Assembly: GCF_033568475.1 (NCBI RefSeq)
Contig: NC_133123.1
Span: forward strand, 23,670,622-23,734,621
Length of the DNA: 64,000 bases
Reading direction: 5' to 3'
From: Henckelia pumila
Lineage: Eukaryota > Streptophyta > Magnoliopsida > Lamiales > Gesneriaceae
Shown here: positions 11,879 through 24,542 of the stretch, piece after piece
How positions within the stretch are numbered: position 1 is the first letter of the stretch
Layout of the letters: every line of letters begins with the position of its first letter
Notes under the pieces: model-generated
What the model was told of the DNA's origin: nothing
The model's database searches: none
What the model saw: the letters and a program-made list of their open reading frames with translations, nothing else
Made by a program: the position numbers and the translations under genes

Positions 11879-14800
11879 TCAGGAGCTGGAGCTACCTAGA
11901 TCGAAGTCCATCGTGTAATCATATTCTATGGTAGGAATCACAGAAGCCATGAATTTCAAAAACAAGAAGAGGTACCTGTAAGAAATGGTATTTAGGAATC
12001 GCAACAATATTGAATGAGTCAGGGGAAAAGAAAATCAGTCGAAATCAGATAATCTAATCCTCGTATCAAGCTCCAGTGAAGTTTTTGCATTAAAATACAA
12101 ACCAAAACAATGGAAATTAACACATAATACAAGAATCCTTTTGTTAAAACCTAAGAACAGAAAATTCTCATTTGCAAGGCTTACTTAGATCTAAGTGTTT
12201 GGGAGAGCTTATAAGAAGCATTTTTCAATTTTTTCTTCACAAAATTTCAAAATTTTGTTAAAGAAAAGCTGAGAAGTATTTCTTAGAAGCTCTCCCAAAC
12301 ACCACCTTAGTCAATCTACAATTTAACGTGTATTTACAGAAATCAATTGAAGAGCTGTTTCTTGCATTTTGAGTGTATATATTCAAGTCTCACAAGAGAC
12401 CGTCCATGATTCTCCACTTTTTCTCCATCCTTGATTAGTAATCACCATAAGATTCAACAGTAAATCAGGATATTCATTATACACCTTTTCCAACCAACTT
12501 CTATTTTTTAAGTTTACAGATTTTCTGTACTTCAAGAAAAATATTAACAATATGTAAATCACAACACGAAGACCTGTTTAATAATCCATCTAGCTAACCA
12601 AATTTATTCCATGAAAACATGTCCTTTTATCTAGTTTCTGGTTTGCCACATGGAGTGCATACAGAGAAGAACAATAACAAACAAGACAAGAAAAATAACA
12701 GAAATTTGCATTTTAAACAAGACATGTTGAGCAGTTATTTGGAATTTTGGATATATTACTTCAGGGATTAATCTTCTCAAGGGGGGTAAATCTGATATGA
12801 GTTTCTTACAAAGCATAGTAAAACAATCTTCCCAAGTAGGAGTCAGAATAATAGCGACTCTGACGAAAATGAAAGACTCAAGGCAGAACCAATAGGAAAA
12901 CAAGAGCAGGCAAATAAAAAGTGGGAGAAAATAAATACTTGTCGACTTCAGGCTCTACTCCTCGGGACATTAGAACATCAATGATTTTCTTCATCACTGC
13001 CCCGTGGCGACATGGATGTACAGAAGCATGTTTCCCAGGCAAGTGCGGATGGTCTTCAATAGTCACCTGATAGCAATATTAATAAATATTATGAGTTACC
13101 TAGTCAAACACTTGAAAGTAATGATCAAATTAATTGAGTCCTAAAACTCTCAACTCCGACCTTGCTCTCCTTTTGGGGGTTATTGGGGTCTTATAAATCA
13201 GTACAGAAAAAACAAGACAATAAAGAAATAAAGAAGACCAAGTAAAAATATAACGTTCTGTAAATAAACTCAGGCACCCAGATATAACTCACTGTTTTGC
13301 GAGCATGGTCTTGGCTAACATCTTCAAGAACAAGTTCTGGTTGTAAAAGCATCCTCGACTGCCATTGATCAGCAACAAATATTGTTATTCCTCTTAAATG
13401 GAAACATCACCATAACTGGGCACAAACGTCTCACATTCTCTCTAGTAGTCTGATTTTGTTAAATAGAAATTAAAAACGAACCATGAAGATTGAAAAGTAA
13501 AGGCAACTGACCTCGTCATAACCAGTGAGCCATACACGGGGAGTTTGGTAGTATTTGTCATACCTGAATAAGAGAAGATCATATAAGGTGCAAGCAACTA
13601 AAAGTTTTTATGGGTTTTAAGAGCAATGTGGCCTACGTTATGCTAACATCATATGTTCGCGTTCGTAGAATGTTGTCATCATCAGGTTCATGGGCTACAA
13701 TGTATGTAGTCTGAAGCATTGCCTGCATCCACCAAAAATTCAAAACAGAAACATTATTATCATGCAGTCACAACATTTTCACATTATCCATATGCTCCAC
13801 ATAGGTACAGAAAATCCATTTCAGCGGTATCTTCTTTGTTTTCTTGTTTCTCAGGATCACTTTAACTGGCTAATGCGGAATTCTAGTTGCTATCTTGCCT
13901 AAACCCAGACAGTGAACACAATCCACATATGTTGAAAACTTCATCACTCCAATCCTCGTTATAAACACAAGTTCAAGGATTACAGTATGATTGAGTCATA
14001 TGCAAAATAAATGAAGTTCACTAACAAGAGCCCCAGAAGAGGAAAGAGTTCTCCACGAAAACAATTTGAACTTTAAACTCCTGCGTCGCCAGAAGGCCTG
14101 AACCGTTTTAGACTCACCTCGCCGTGCTCAAGGAAAAGTAAAATGTTTTATAAAACCAATAAATAACACCAATAGTTAGAAAGTGGAGCTATATAACTAC
14201 TTCAATAGAAGCATAAACAGTCAGCACCACTCTGGAAACCCTAACTCACAGGATCGTTTTCAACAAGGTTATCTGCTTCATCAAATTCTGCCATATCTGG
14301 AATCTCATCCTCTTCCTCGCCACCAAAATAAGACGGGATTGACTGAATTGTATTCTTTTTGCTGATTTCAAGTGTCTCCATGGAGGGTAAGTTTTCATCC
14401 TCATCATCCATGCTTTCTAGGCACAGGAAAATGTCGTTAGGAAGATTAGCACATAAAAGAATAAAAATTACATATTCGCAACTCAAGAAATGAAAACACA
14501 GATACACCTTTAGGTTTGCCATGAGTTGCCAACCAACCATCATTCTCATCATTCTCAAGTAGAACTTCACCTCCAGCAGCCTCGTATTCTTCTTCTATAG
14601 AGGAAGCTCTACGTAGACAGGGGACTGCAAGTAGAAAGCTCGCTAAGTAAGAATCGAATATAAAAAGTACAGAAAGAAAGGCCACCTACATGCAGAAAGT
14701 ATGGACGAAATAAGGCTTATTTTCTAACAAAGTCATGGCTCGTGGAACTTGGTGGTAAACATTCCATGGGCCTGTGTATAATAATGAAAATACAAACTAG

Positions 14801-15678
14801 GCATTGGAAGTACCTATCTTTGGGTTTGTTCAATACCACCTCAAGACTAACCAATTATCAGCACAACCAATCAGCAACTCATTAAAAAATTCATAATTGC
14901 ACACTTTTGAGCAAATTCCAGCATTTACCAGAATCCAAGGAAACCACTTACCATTTCTAGTAATCAAGAATTGTTTGTCCGTGGGCAAATATGATTTCCT
15001 CTTGCTAGGTTCACCTGATTCCCTGAGGATCAAGACGTAAAACATAAGGCAAAATAATGACACATTATCTCAGCTGAAAAGGCATAAGACTTTTTCTCAC
15101 ACAAAATCAAACTTTCAATTATGCCATGTTTCTTACTTGGAGAATCACAATGTGATTTGCAAATTGACGCTATAACGCACACAATAAGCACTCCCACCGC
15201 ATTTTTTTTCACTGAAATTCTGATCTTAATCTGACGATCAATTTGAAATTTACTGAATAGTAGGAGTGAGCTATGCCCATTGGGTTAAATCCCAACAGCC
15301 ACATCCCAAGAAACAACCTTTTTGACTCACAAATTAAATTTCACTTCACCCCACAAAAATATCAATTTCGACGTTGTAGCAAGATAATAATCCATTCTCA
15401 AATCAGGTTAAAACAAACTAAAAAACCAAAACCAAGATAAAACAGCTGATACACAAGCCGGAGTGGCAATCAATGAAAATAAGGATTCGGGATCAAGGGC
15501 AAGAGCCGGAACTTTACCACGCCCATGTGGGGCACTTGGAAACAAGGTTATCTCCGGCGAGGATGAACTCATTGATGGTAAGAACGCCTTTCTCTTTGAA
15601 GGCGGAGACGGTGCGGGGACTCGTAATTCGCTCCACCGTCCCCTTGAAGGCTTCGTGGATTTTCTGTGACAGCACCAT
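11879..15678 (-). CDS. ATG3: Autophagy-related protein 3 (E2-like conjugating enzyme)
   Basis: ATG3 transfers ATG8 from the E1 ATG7 to phosphatidylethanolamine during autophagosome formation in the cytosol. Nine exons on the minus strand (15678-15518, 15022-14952, 14624-14508, 14416-14250, 13722-13637, 13563-13512, 13358-13293, 13066-12939, 11975-11879) join in phase to 945 bp, or 314 residues, the family length. The start [18 protein letters not shown] and the segment [16 protein letters not shown] are typical. The flexible acidic region includes [18 protein letters not shown]. The E2 active site is in exon 8: [19 protein letters not shown], with the thioester cysteine at about residue 259. 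The C-terminus reads [15 protein letters not shown]. All introns are GT-AG. Intron 8 carries a fold-back MITE and the leader carries a hexanucleotide repeat. It appears intact. Confidence 0.96.
12191..12310. mobile_element. fold-back MITE in ATG3 intron 8
   Basis: Terminal inverted repeats GTGTTTGGGAGAGCTT (12195-12210) and AAGCTCTCCCAAACAC (12287-12302) are perfect over 16 bp, with CTAAG/CTTAG just outside. The interior also folds partly, with AAATTTCAAAATTTTG near the middle. Length and termini resemble short hAT-type MITEs, but no clear 8-bp target duplication is visible. It lies in the large intron between exons 8 and 9. Confidence 0.7.
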
Positions 15679-15687
15679 ACTCGGAAT

Positions 15688-15727
15688 CCGCCGGAATCGG
15701 AATCGGAATCGGAATCGGAATCGGAAT
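15688..15727. repeat. (GGAATC)n hexanucleotide repeat in ATG3 leader
   Basis: About six uninterrupted copies of GGAATC on the plus strand, GATTCC on the transcript strand, begin about 10 bp upstream of the ATG3 start codon. It is likely part of the 5' UTR and may vary in length. Confidence 0.85.
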
Positions 15728-16424
15728 CACGGATCTAGGTTCCCCGCGATTTTGATTGGAGAGATGGGAAAATCGTGGCAACTTGATTCTTCTTGTGCTC
15801 AAGGAATTTGACTCGCAGCCAACTTTCGGGTCATTCAATTGATGTTATTTTTGAAATAAATATTACTAAAAATGTACATATCAAATAATTTAATATCTAT
15901 ATATTAATTCAATTTTAATTAAAGGTAAAATATGTGACTACAAATATAAATTTCTTAAGATAACTGTTTTTCTAACAACCTTAAAATAACTTTTTCTTTT
16001 CAAAATATTGCATTTTCTTATTTCGAAAGACATTCTAAATTTATTATTATTTGTATATCAATTTAATGTTTAGTTCTATTAAATTGAACTATTTATAAAT
16101 TATTTCTGTTTTAGCTTATAATCCACCTTCTCCTTATTGAAAAACCCGTGTAAATGCCCGAAGCTACAATTCTGGTTTTATATATAAAAACCAACCATCA
16201 AAAAATATATTTCAAGCCAAATGGTAAATGATCATTCGAAATGAATTTTCGGAAAACAAAATTTATTTAAAATACATCGTGGTTAGACTTGGTAAGACGT
16301 GTTAATGGGACGGATCAATTCATAATCCGTCGTTTGACAAATGAGATGGGCGGATAAACTAATTCAACCCACCTATTTAACAAAGTAAAACCCAACAAAC
16401 TTAATTATTTTTTAATTGAGTAAC

Positions 16425-16590
16425 GCTCGTGTGAAACGGTGTCATTCGTGAGACGAGTCAATTCTACTCATGTTTATAATAATAAGCAATATTTTTGTAA
16501 TAAAATATAATATTTTGTAATGAATAATTCATATAAAAAATACATATAAAAAAAAATAACTCTTGAGATCGTCTAATAATAGTTTGTCTT
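16425..16590. repeat. dispersed GTGAGACG-type repeat, copy 1
   Basis: This stretch contains CGTGAGACGAGTCAATTCTA, then an AT-rich middle with ATAATAAG..ATATTTTTG, and ends near CTTGAGATCGTC. The same layout recurs at about 26475-26545, 32145-32310 and 54041-54166. Termini are loosely inverted, so it may be an old fold-back MITE family. Confidence 0.5.
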
Positions 16591-17000
16591 CTTAGTTATA
16601 TTATATCTTTGAGATCGTATAATAATAGTTTTTGTCATCTTAGTTATATTATGCGGGTGGAGCGAGTATCCTGGACGGCTATTTTGTAGGGTGGGCCGAT
16701 CAGATATAAACCCAATCTTAATATATTAGATGTGAGGGCGGACACGATAGACCAGCCCATTTTGTACCGTGATCAAAACTCTATTTCAGCCTTGTTTGTT
16801 GTTTCGACCCGAATTGCCTTATCGTGTGGGCCTTCAAGGTCCAGATTTGTAAGGAGAAAGCCATTGTGGCACTAGCCATAAAATCTTTCCTTTCAGTTTC
16901 GAGAAAGACGATGTTGCCAACCACCAAGTACACAGAATCCCACATGCACAAAGCCACAAAGGTTAACAAACTTGCGGCGAAAGTTCAACTTTGTGTGAAA

Positions 17001-20000
17001 ATGGAGGAGACCTTCTTGTGGGACATTTGGGTAGAAGAAGCGCTCACTAAACTCGAATCTCTCAAGCTCATGCGTTCGCTTAGACCCATTCATCTCCCCC
17101 TCCCCAATGTTGTTACCGATCGATGTAGCTTCAACTCTGGCTCAATTGCAAATTCTTCGAGTAATCTTGATCGAGATTTTCGATTTTTTGATGGCCCACA
17201 AAAATGGGACAGAGCTTCCGTTGAAGCGAACATTTCCGAAGCCACGTTCCGGAAATGGCTTCATGATATCCCCAGTGCTGGTTAGATTACTTGTTTTGAG
17301 GCTTTTTATTTGGTTTCCTTTTGATTTGGTTTGGAAAGATTTGGTCTTGTCGGTTTATGGTGCCGCTTTTATTTTTTGTTTTATCTTTTTTTGGTGCGAT
17401 TACCGTACGTTTGAGAGTGTTTGTAGAGGAAGAAGTCTATTTTTAGTTTAGAATCTAGCATTACTCGTGCGAGATTTTACGAGAATCTTACATTTATTAT
17501 AGTTGTTGGTTAGAAAGATCGAGTTTTGTGCTTTGATTACGTATTTCTACATTATGTTATAGCTGGCTTTCAATGAATTTGCGATTGCCAACTCTATTTA
17601 AAGGGATTAAATTATGAAATAAGATGGAAATATACACATGGAGATGTTGAAAAAATCTTGATCTAACTATCTACTTCAGTCAACATCCTTTCTTTTTCTT
17701 CCATTTACTTTTCATAGGGGATGACAATGAAGTTGAAAGTGGAAGAGATGGAAAGCTTAAGAAGCTGATTGTCTTCTCTGGAAATGATTACTTGGGATTG
17801 AGTTTGCATCCTACAGTCATCGATGCAGCTAGTAAGGCACGTATAGTTTGGCCAGTCAATTTCATGCATTTTAACTTTACTGTGCATGCTACTGATGAAC
17901 GGTTTTTCGGGTATTGATGTTGAAGTTTTCTGATTATACAGGCAGCTTGGGAGCATGGAATGGGTCCTAGAGGTTCTGCTTTGATATGTGGATATACGAG
18001 TTACCATAGGTTACTGGAATCATCATTGGCGGACTTGAAAAGAAAAGAGGTGCCATTTTCTCGGCCTTGACATCAAATCGTTAATGCTTTTATTTTACTT
18101 ATATTTAGATTGAACAAAGATCTTTTACCTAGTACATCAGGGCTGTTTTATGCATTTCAACTATTTATGGTTTTAGTAGAAGAAAGTCTGTTTTGCCTTT
18201 CTGCTGACGGGAAATATGTTGTCTTGATTGTCAAAAAGCTAACTCAAACTTCATTTCTTTAAATTTGTGATTTGTCTCTCACCATTGGCTGATTGAAAAC
18301 ATGAACCTTTACTCTCAAAGTTTTGGAGGTAAACATTATTATTTTTTGTTGTGGAAGTAGAAATTATTGACTCGGGCACTTGAAGTGACTTTGAATACAA
18401 AAATACATAGTTTTAAAATTACTTCATGAACGGAGTTTTTCAAATTACTATTTTGCATACTGATTCACTGTTGTTCTAATGTTATATTAGGATTGCCTTC
18501 TTTGTCCAACAGGCTTTTCAGCCAACATGGCCTTCATGACAGCAGTTGGAAGTGTTAGTTTGCTCATAGCAGGAACCAAACCTTCAAAAGATGACAAGGT
18601 TGCTATATTTTCTGATGCCCTGAACCATGCATCAATAATTGATGGTATTCGCCTTGCTGAGAAACAAGGAAGTGCCGTGACCTTCGTCTACAGGCATTGT
18701 GATATGAGCCATCTCGATGCGTTATTGTAGGCTATTGATTCTGCCATTCCTTTTGCCTAATTATTCTCCTTTTCAATGGGGTTTTACGCTGATAGTTGAT
18801 TTTATGATCCAACAGGTCAAATTGTTCTATGAAGAAAAGAGTTGTTATAACTGATAGGTTCGCTAAATTCCTGCTATTAAATTTGAAAATCCCAGCTGCT
18901 TGTGTGAATTTTTCTCTAAACTATTGAATGTTAATATCTGTTAGAGCTATATTAATTGTCTCTGATGGAAAATACCCTCCAGTTATAAGTACCGCTTCTT
19001 CAAAAAAATCCTTACCCTTGCTATGCTTAACAAGCTAGAAGTAATACAATGATTACATGCAGATATTTGCAACTTTTCTGCCACTTTCGGTAATGCATGA
19101 ACATGATGTAAAATAATGCAAATTAGAAACGGGTTTTCTGTCATTGTTGCTGTCCAACATTGATTTATCGGTTTAACCCTGTAATTCTAAGTGATATCAC
19201 AAATTTCTTACCCCCAAACTAACTTTTTTTGTACAGAATGGTGGGATTTTATACGTCTGAATTGTTTTGTTTCGAAATTTTGCGATACTAAGTTCCTTGT
19301 TATGACCTGTGGATAAAGTTGACTTTATGACTATTTCATGAGTATCTCGTAGTGAATACAAATTTCATCCATGAATTTTATTTGATCTAATGTATATGGA
19401 GTGAAGTAGAAAGTTATTTTATCCTTTTTTGTCCAAATATCAGACTTCTGGTCCCGAGAAAGAAACCTGGAACGAAAAGTTGTTTAATTTAACACTGCAA
19501 CTCCCGTGATCCTTGATTCATAAATTCCCCTGTTTCCTCCTGTGAAAACCCTCTGTGTAACTTGGGGAAATTAATTTTGTCTAATCTGCCAGCTTGTTTA
19601 GCATGGATGGAGACTTTGCACCTATGACCGAGCTTGCAAAACTTCGTAAAAAGCATGGATTTCTTCTGGTAATTGATGATGTAAGTTCTGACCTGTTGTC
19701 ATTTCTAAAACATTTTCCATTATAAAAGATTGCTTGACGAAAGCAGTGAAACTTCAGTCTCTTGCGATTGCTCTTTACTGATTTGGTTTTACATTATAGC
19801 TGCTAACTTATTTTTTAACTTCTGGATGCATATGAATGTATTATGTTTTAGCTAAACCATCACTTACATATGTAGGCTCATGCAACATTTGTTTGCGGGA
19901 AAACTGGTGGTGGAGCAGCTGAAAAGTTCGATTGTGAAACATGCGTCGACATTTGCATTGGCACTCTGAGTAAAGCTGCGGGTTGCCATGGTGGTTTCAT

Positions 20001-21378
20001 AGCATGCAGGTAAGGTGACAGACAAACATCAACAATTATAAGGCTCATCTAGATATTCTCTGCCAATATTTAGCTTGAATTTTTACTCTATTCTGAGTAA
20101 TATATGATACTTTGCATTTAATATAGACTTGTTTCGCTGATGACGTGTAGCTCATCTGGCACCAAAGTCCCAAGTGTGGGACGAGGTATCGAGTTCGAGA
20201 CCCAATTTTAACAAAAATCCCCTCACCCAACTCAAGAAAAAAAATATAAACTTGTTTCAAAGTTTTTATTTATATTCTTACATTTTCAACTCTTCTGGTA
20301 GTAAGACATTTAGTTCGTTTTGCTGTCTTAACTAACACGGCTACCTTTTTAGTAAATCATTTAAAAATGACTGACTTGATTTACGTGCTTGATGGCAGCA
20401 AAAAATGGAAACTGCTCATTCAATCCCGGGGTCGTTCTTTTATATTTTCAACTTCAGCACCAGTTCCCGTTGCTGCCGCAGCCCATGGTTACTTTTACTT
20501 TCTATTGCTAGAAATTTTTTTTTCCCCTGGTTTATCAATTATGTTATTCTTGATGAGGTGAGGAAAATCTACCTTTTCAAGAAAAATGTTAAACATTTAA
20601 ATTATCAAATCATACAAACCGGCATTCATCAGTCATCAGCGCAAATATTTCAGATGCTCGTGTTCCTCCTATACAACAGACAAATTTGTACACCATAGAA
20701 CAATTTTATTCTTGTAGTACACCCTGGATAAGGCCTCCTGTCACGAGTTTTACGAAACCACAGTTCACTCATAATCGCTAAAACTTGGGATATACTCACA
20801 AAGAGTGGCGTGGGACTTTTTTTACACATGCTTCATCGTCTTTTCTTCTGTGGTTTGTCCAACTTATGCAGCCGCTGTTGTTGTGGCAACAAATGAATCT
20901 TGGCGTAGGCAAGCTATCTTGAACCGAGTGCAAGAATTCCGTGCTTTGACAGGAATCCCAGTAGTGAGTCACATCATTTCAATTGTTGTCGGAAGTGAAG
21001 ATAAGGCCCTCCAAGCTAGCAGGTAATTCGCGTTATCTTCAGGTCTTTCTTCACGTTTTCGCGATGCGTAAAATGGCTGATCAAACATCTTGAATCAGGC
21101 ATCTTTTAAAACTTGGTTTCCACATAACCGCAATCAGGCCTCCTACAGTGTCCCCAAATTCTTGCAGGTTTGCGATCGAACTGAGATACTGCTACGTTGA
21201 GCTCGAATTAAGCGTTGCATTTCGACTATTCTTGATTTTCTCTGGTTTCAGGTTAAGGATAACTCTGAGTGCAGCGCACACCAAGGATGATTTGATAAAG
21301 CTCACGAGTGCACTGTCTCAATGCATTAGTTTCAAAGAGGTTGAAGCATGTAGCCCAAGTTGCTACTCCAAACTTTAA
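17001..21378 (+). CDS. BIOF: 8-amino-7-oxononanoate (KAPA) synthase, apparently intact copy A
   Basis: A PLP-dependent alpha-oxoamine synthase that condenses pimeloyl thioester with alanine to KAPA, the first committed step of biotin synthesis. Eleven exons: 17001-17280, 17718-17836, 17942-18049, 18491-18726, 18816-18857, 19593-19680, 19876-20009, 20399-20487, 20872-21022, 21099-21167, 21252-21378. They sum to 1443 bp, or 480 residues. Motifs: FSGNDYLGLS; GYTSYHRLLE with the PLP-stacking His155; SDALNHAS (211-218); the aspartate pair ending exon 6 before AHATF; and TLSKAAGCHGGF with Schiff-base Lys324. The C-terminus SCYSKL ends in SKL, a canonical PTS1, so peroxisomal import is expected as in Arabidopsis. 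Intron 2 appears to use a GC donor (17837-17838). A frame-open extension upstream to 16824 is not kept in copy B, so the ATG at 17001 is preferred. Confidence 0.93.
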
Positions 21379-22288
21379 CTTTCTCATATTCTCTTTTTAC
21401 TCCAATTTAGTGCTGCATGCCAAGTACTTCAAATACCTCTCGTGTTTTGTAAATTTCTTCAATTTCATTGTTTTGACAATTTGTTAAAAAAATATGCGAG
21501 CGCTTCTTCCAACATATAGCACAATATATATAATATATAATAAAAAATCAAAATTATACGGTTACTAAAATAACTTCTAGTAAGTCAGTAAATGCTTGAT
21601 CTTACATTATCAAAAACTATACATATATATATGTATCTATGTATGTATGTATTTATATGTGCGTGTGTGTGTTATAAATTTTGTAGAAGATCAAATTTTA
21701 GGTGTTCAAACTAGTGAGTGGTTTATTGTTATATACAAATAATAAATTACAAATTTAATATTTAAATTATGGGTAAAATATCAAACCTTTAATTTATCAA
21801 AAGCAGTAACACTAGTTCATTACACATATCACTAATATATATCACCAATATTTTTATCTTTATTTTATGTTGCTGTAGTTTAAATTCCACCTGAGATAAG
21901 ATTTTATGTAATTTTTGTACAAAAATTTAAAAATGAGCTTTATGGTTATATTAAAATAAAAAGTGTAATAATAACTTTTTCTATAAATGTAATATCGGAC
22001 TAGCTTATCATTTGATATGATTCAACTTTTTTATAAAATAACCAAAGTTACCTAAAAATTTATCATATAATCCCATATTTGTGTCCAATGAGTTGTTTTG
22101 TCTAAATGCTTTTGAGAGTTTAATTTTAAAATAAGATATAACAAATTATATGCTACTTTGAACATCTTATAAATTCTATTACACGTTATAAGCATCCACA
22201 TTGGTGCGGATTAATCCACGTTCCATCTCTTCAGAAAGCATGAGAACTGAGATCCACGTGACACATAACTCATGTTAGAACTACAGAG
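21379..22288. other. AT-rich 3' flank of BIOF copy A
   Basis: This holds the presumed 3' UTR and a short TATATG/GTATGTAT simple-sequence stretch near 21630-21670. It recurs in block B at about 36989-37917. No gene or clear element is visible. Confidence 0.6.
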
Positions 22289-23467
22289 TGTTGATATGAA
22301 CATAAGTCAGTTTATTATGTAGGTCAACCGATATCATCAAATGTCGAGCATTAAAGACGTCAACTGATCTAAAACTTCAGTGGAAGCACAGAGATCAATT
22401 GAGTTGACTTTGACCAAGAGCTAAACCAAAACTATCAAGATGGTCAACAACAAGAACTTCGAATAGTTGAGCACAAGAAATAACTTCACACAAAGTGCAT
22501 TCAGTTTAGGAAGGTAAACTGAATAAGTTTTTCCTCAGCTAAAAACACTAGAATACAAATGATCAAAAGACTGAGCAATTCAACTGAATCAAGCATTAAA
22601 CTGACTGATTGCTTCATCAGTTTATCTCATATGTATAAGATCAATCATACAAGACTGAACGCCGCATTAGTAGAACATAGCAGTGTACGATTGAGTCAAC
22701 GATTGTCTGCGGAAAAGACAAGCTAACGATATTTGATTTGAGTGTCGTTGCCCGCCTATTATCAGAGAATCCATCCGACTCCAAAAAGAACTCTCGTATA
22801 CATTAACATATTCAAGCAATCAGAGGTCAACTGAACATATGCAGTTGAATCACTCAATCAAGAGAGAAACTATCGTAAAGCTTATCATCTAAGAGTCGTA
22901 GAACACAAGCACACACCTATGTATTAAAAATCAATCCAGTGCTAAGTGTTGTGTTATAATCTGTAAAATATCAGTGTAATCAGTTGAGGTGCTGCAAACC
23001 TCATTGTAACAAGAAGCAGTCGTAAACTATTTTTTTGAAGTGTTTCTAGGAGTTCTAAGATAGGCAGTGTGTGTAAGTCTTATTCTTGGAGTGGGCTATT
23101 GCAAGTTGATTGTAATAGTCAAAGACTCAAAGTCTTCTAGAGTCAATCCTTCCGAAGAGGAAGAATGAGTGACCTACGAGTTTTTAAAATCTCCGAACAT
23201 CCATAAACAACTCTTCGTGCTATTTTTACTTTTCAGTTCATCACTCACACACGCAGTCAGTAGTCCATCACATCTGAAGTTCAATCAACTTATTTGTAAA
23301 TTAGTATCGACACACGAGAAGAACACGGCTCAGTTGACCAACTTCAACTGCACCATCCTAAGAAAAGATTTAAAATTCAACTGCTATAATAATATTTAAA
23401 TCATCAGTTTACCTAGCGAATTCACGCAAAGAACCTCAACCGATCCTGTCAACTCATGATATCAACA
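22289..23467. mobile_element. solo LTR, probably Copia type, about 1.18 kb
   Basis: The segment begins TGTTGATATGAAC and ends GATATCAACA, a TG...CA pair with short inverted ends. Its interior is rich in GTTGAC/CAACTGA words and contains a phrase near 23190 resembling 3' ends of plant Copia LTRs. No internal coding region is attached, so it is a fossil solo LTR. No clear target duplication flanks it. It is shared with block B, so it predates the duplication. Family assignment is by resemblance only. Confidence 0.55.
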
Positions 23468-23539
23468 TCTTTTCATTTCCATTATTAATGTACACCATGT
23501 CCATTTAATGAATTTTTTTATTATTAATTTTAAAAAATA

Positions 23540-24530
23540 TTACAATCCTCTATTACCATCTCCAATCCATTACGCTATCTTGATGTAACACTAACTTCAA
23601 GATAGTGTAATTCCTACACCAAATACAAAATACATCTCCAACTCATTTACTCTAAACTCTACACTAAAAAGAATATTTTGGAAATATTCTCTATTATTTT
23701 ATTCACAACAACTAATTTATTCCACCAAATATTTTTAAACACAATAATTAAATATCATTAACATCTAAAATAATAATTTCTATATAAATACTTACTATAA
23801 ATATTAATGAATTAAAAATTTTAACTAAATATATTTTAAGAATTATTTTAAAAAATGTAATTTAATTTATTTTAATATGTGCGTTTTACTAAACGTAGTA
23901 GGACGTTTTTATAATTTCAGTCTTTTTTAAAAAAGATTTTTTTAAAAATGTATCATAATATTTTTTATGTAAGATTTTAATTAATATTTATGTTACAATA
24001 TTATTTTTTTAATAATTAAAAACATAAATTTAGTATTTATTACATAAATAAAGTTTTTAACTAATTTATTCCATAAAATATTTTTTTAGAATAATCCATA
24101 AAATATTTATAAACACAATAATGTATATATTTATTATTATTTTATTAATTAATATAGTATTATAAAAGAATAATTAAGTAATTTAATTATCTATAAACAT
24201 TTTTAAAAAAAAATTATACATGTATTGAAAATATAATCTGATTATTTAAATTTTAAATCAAAATATCCTAAAATTAACAATTACAAAAAATATATTAAAT
24301 TTAAAGAAATGTTTTTTTTTAAAAAAGAAAAATAATAAGAAAATTAACAAACGTATACACTAACAAAAGAAAAGAAAAAAAAATAAAGAAAATCCAACGC
24401 TATTGCTATAGTGTTAAATCAAATTTAATGCAACACTGCAGTATTTTTTCAACACAATACTAAATATGGCGTTGGGTTGACCAAATGATCAATTTGGTGT
24501 TGGATTGGAGAAGCCCTGTTGACCTGCTTC
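23540..24530. mobile_element. probable non-autonomous DNA transposon (Harbinger-like ends)
   Basis: The left end near 23562 reads CATCTCCAATCCATTACGC. The right end near 24500-24525 reads TTGGTGTTGGATTGGAGAAG, which is its approximate inverted partner. The interior is very AT-rich without a coding frame. Such CTCCAATCCAAC ends resemble Harbinger-type MITEs. In block B the right part is deleted (junction near 41708). Limits are approximate. Confidence 0.4.
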
Positions 24531-24542
24531 CCACAATTGTAC

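Noticed and set aside
16824-17000. N-terminal extension (possible targeting peptide) of BIOF copy A
   Set aside because: The frame is open upstream for 59 codons, but the sequence is not conserved as protein in copy B, and the length from the ATG at 17001 already matches the family. The SKL end also argues against an N-terminal plastid or mitochondrial signal.
23169-23399. 76-residue frame on the plus strand
   Set aside because: It lies within the solo LTR and has no domain; chance frame.
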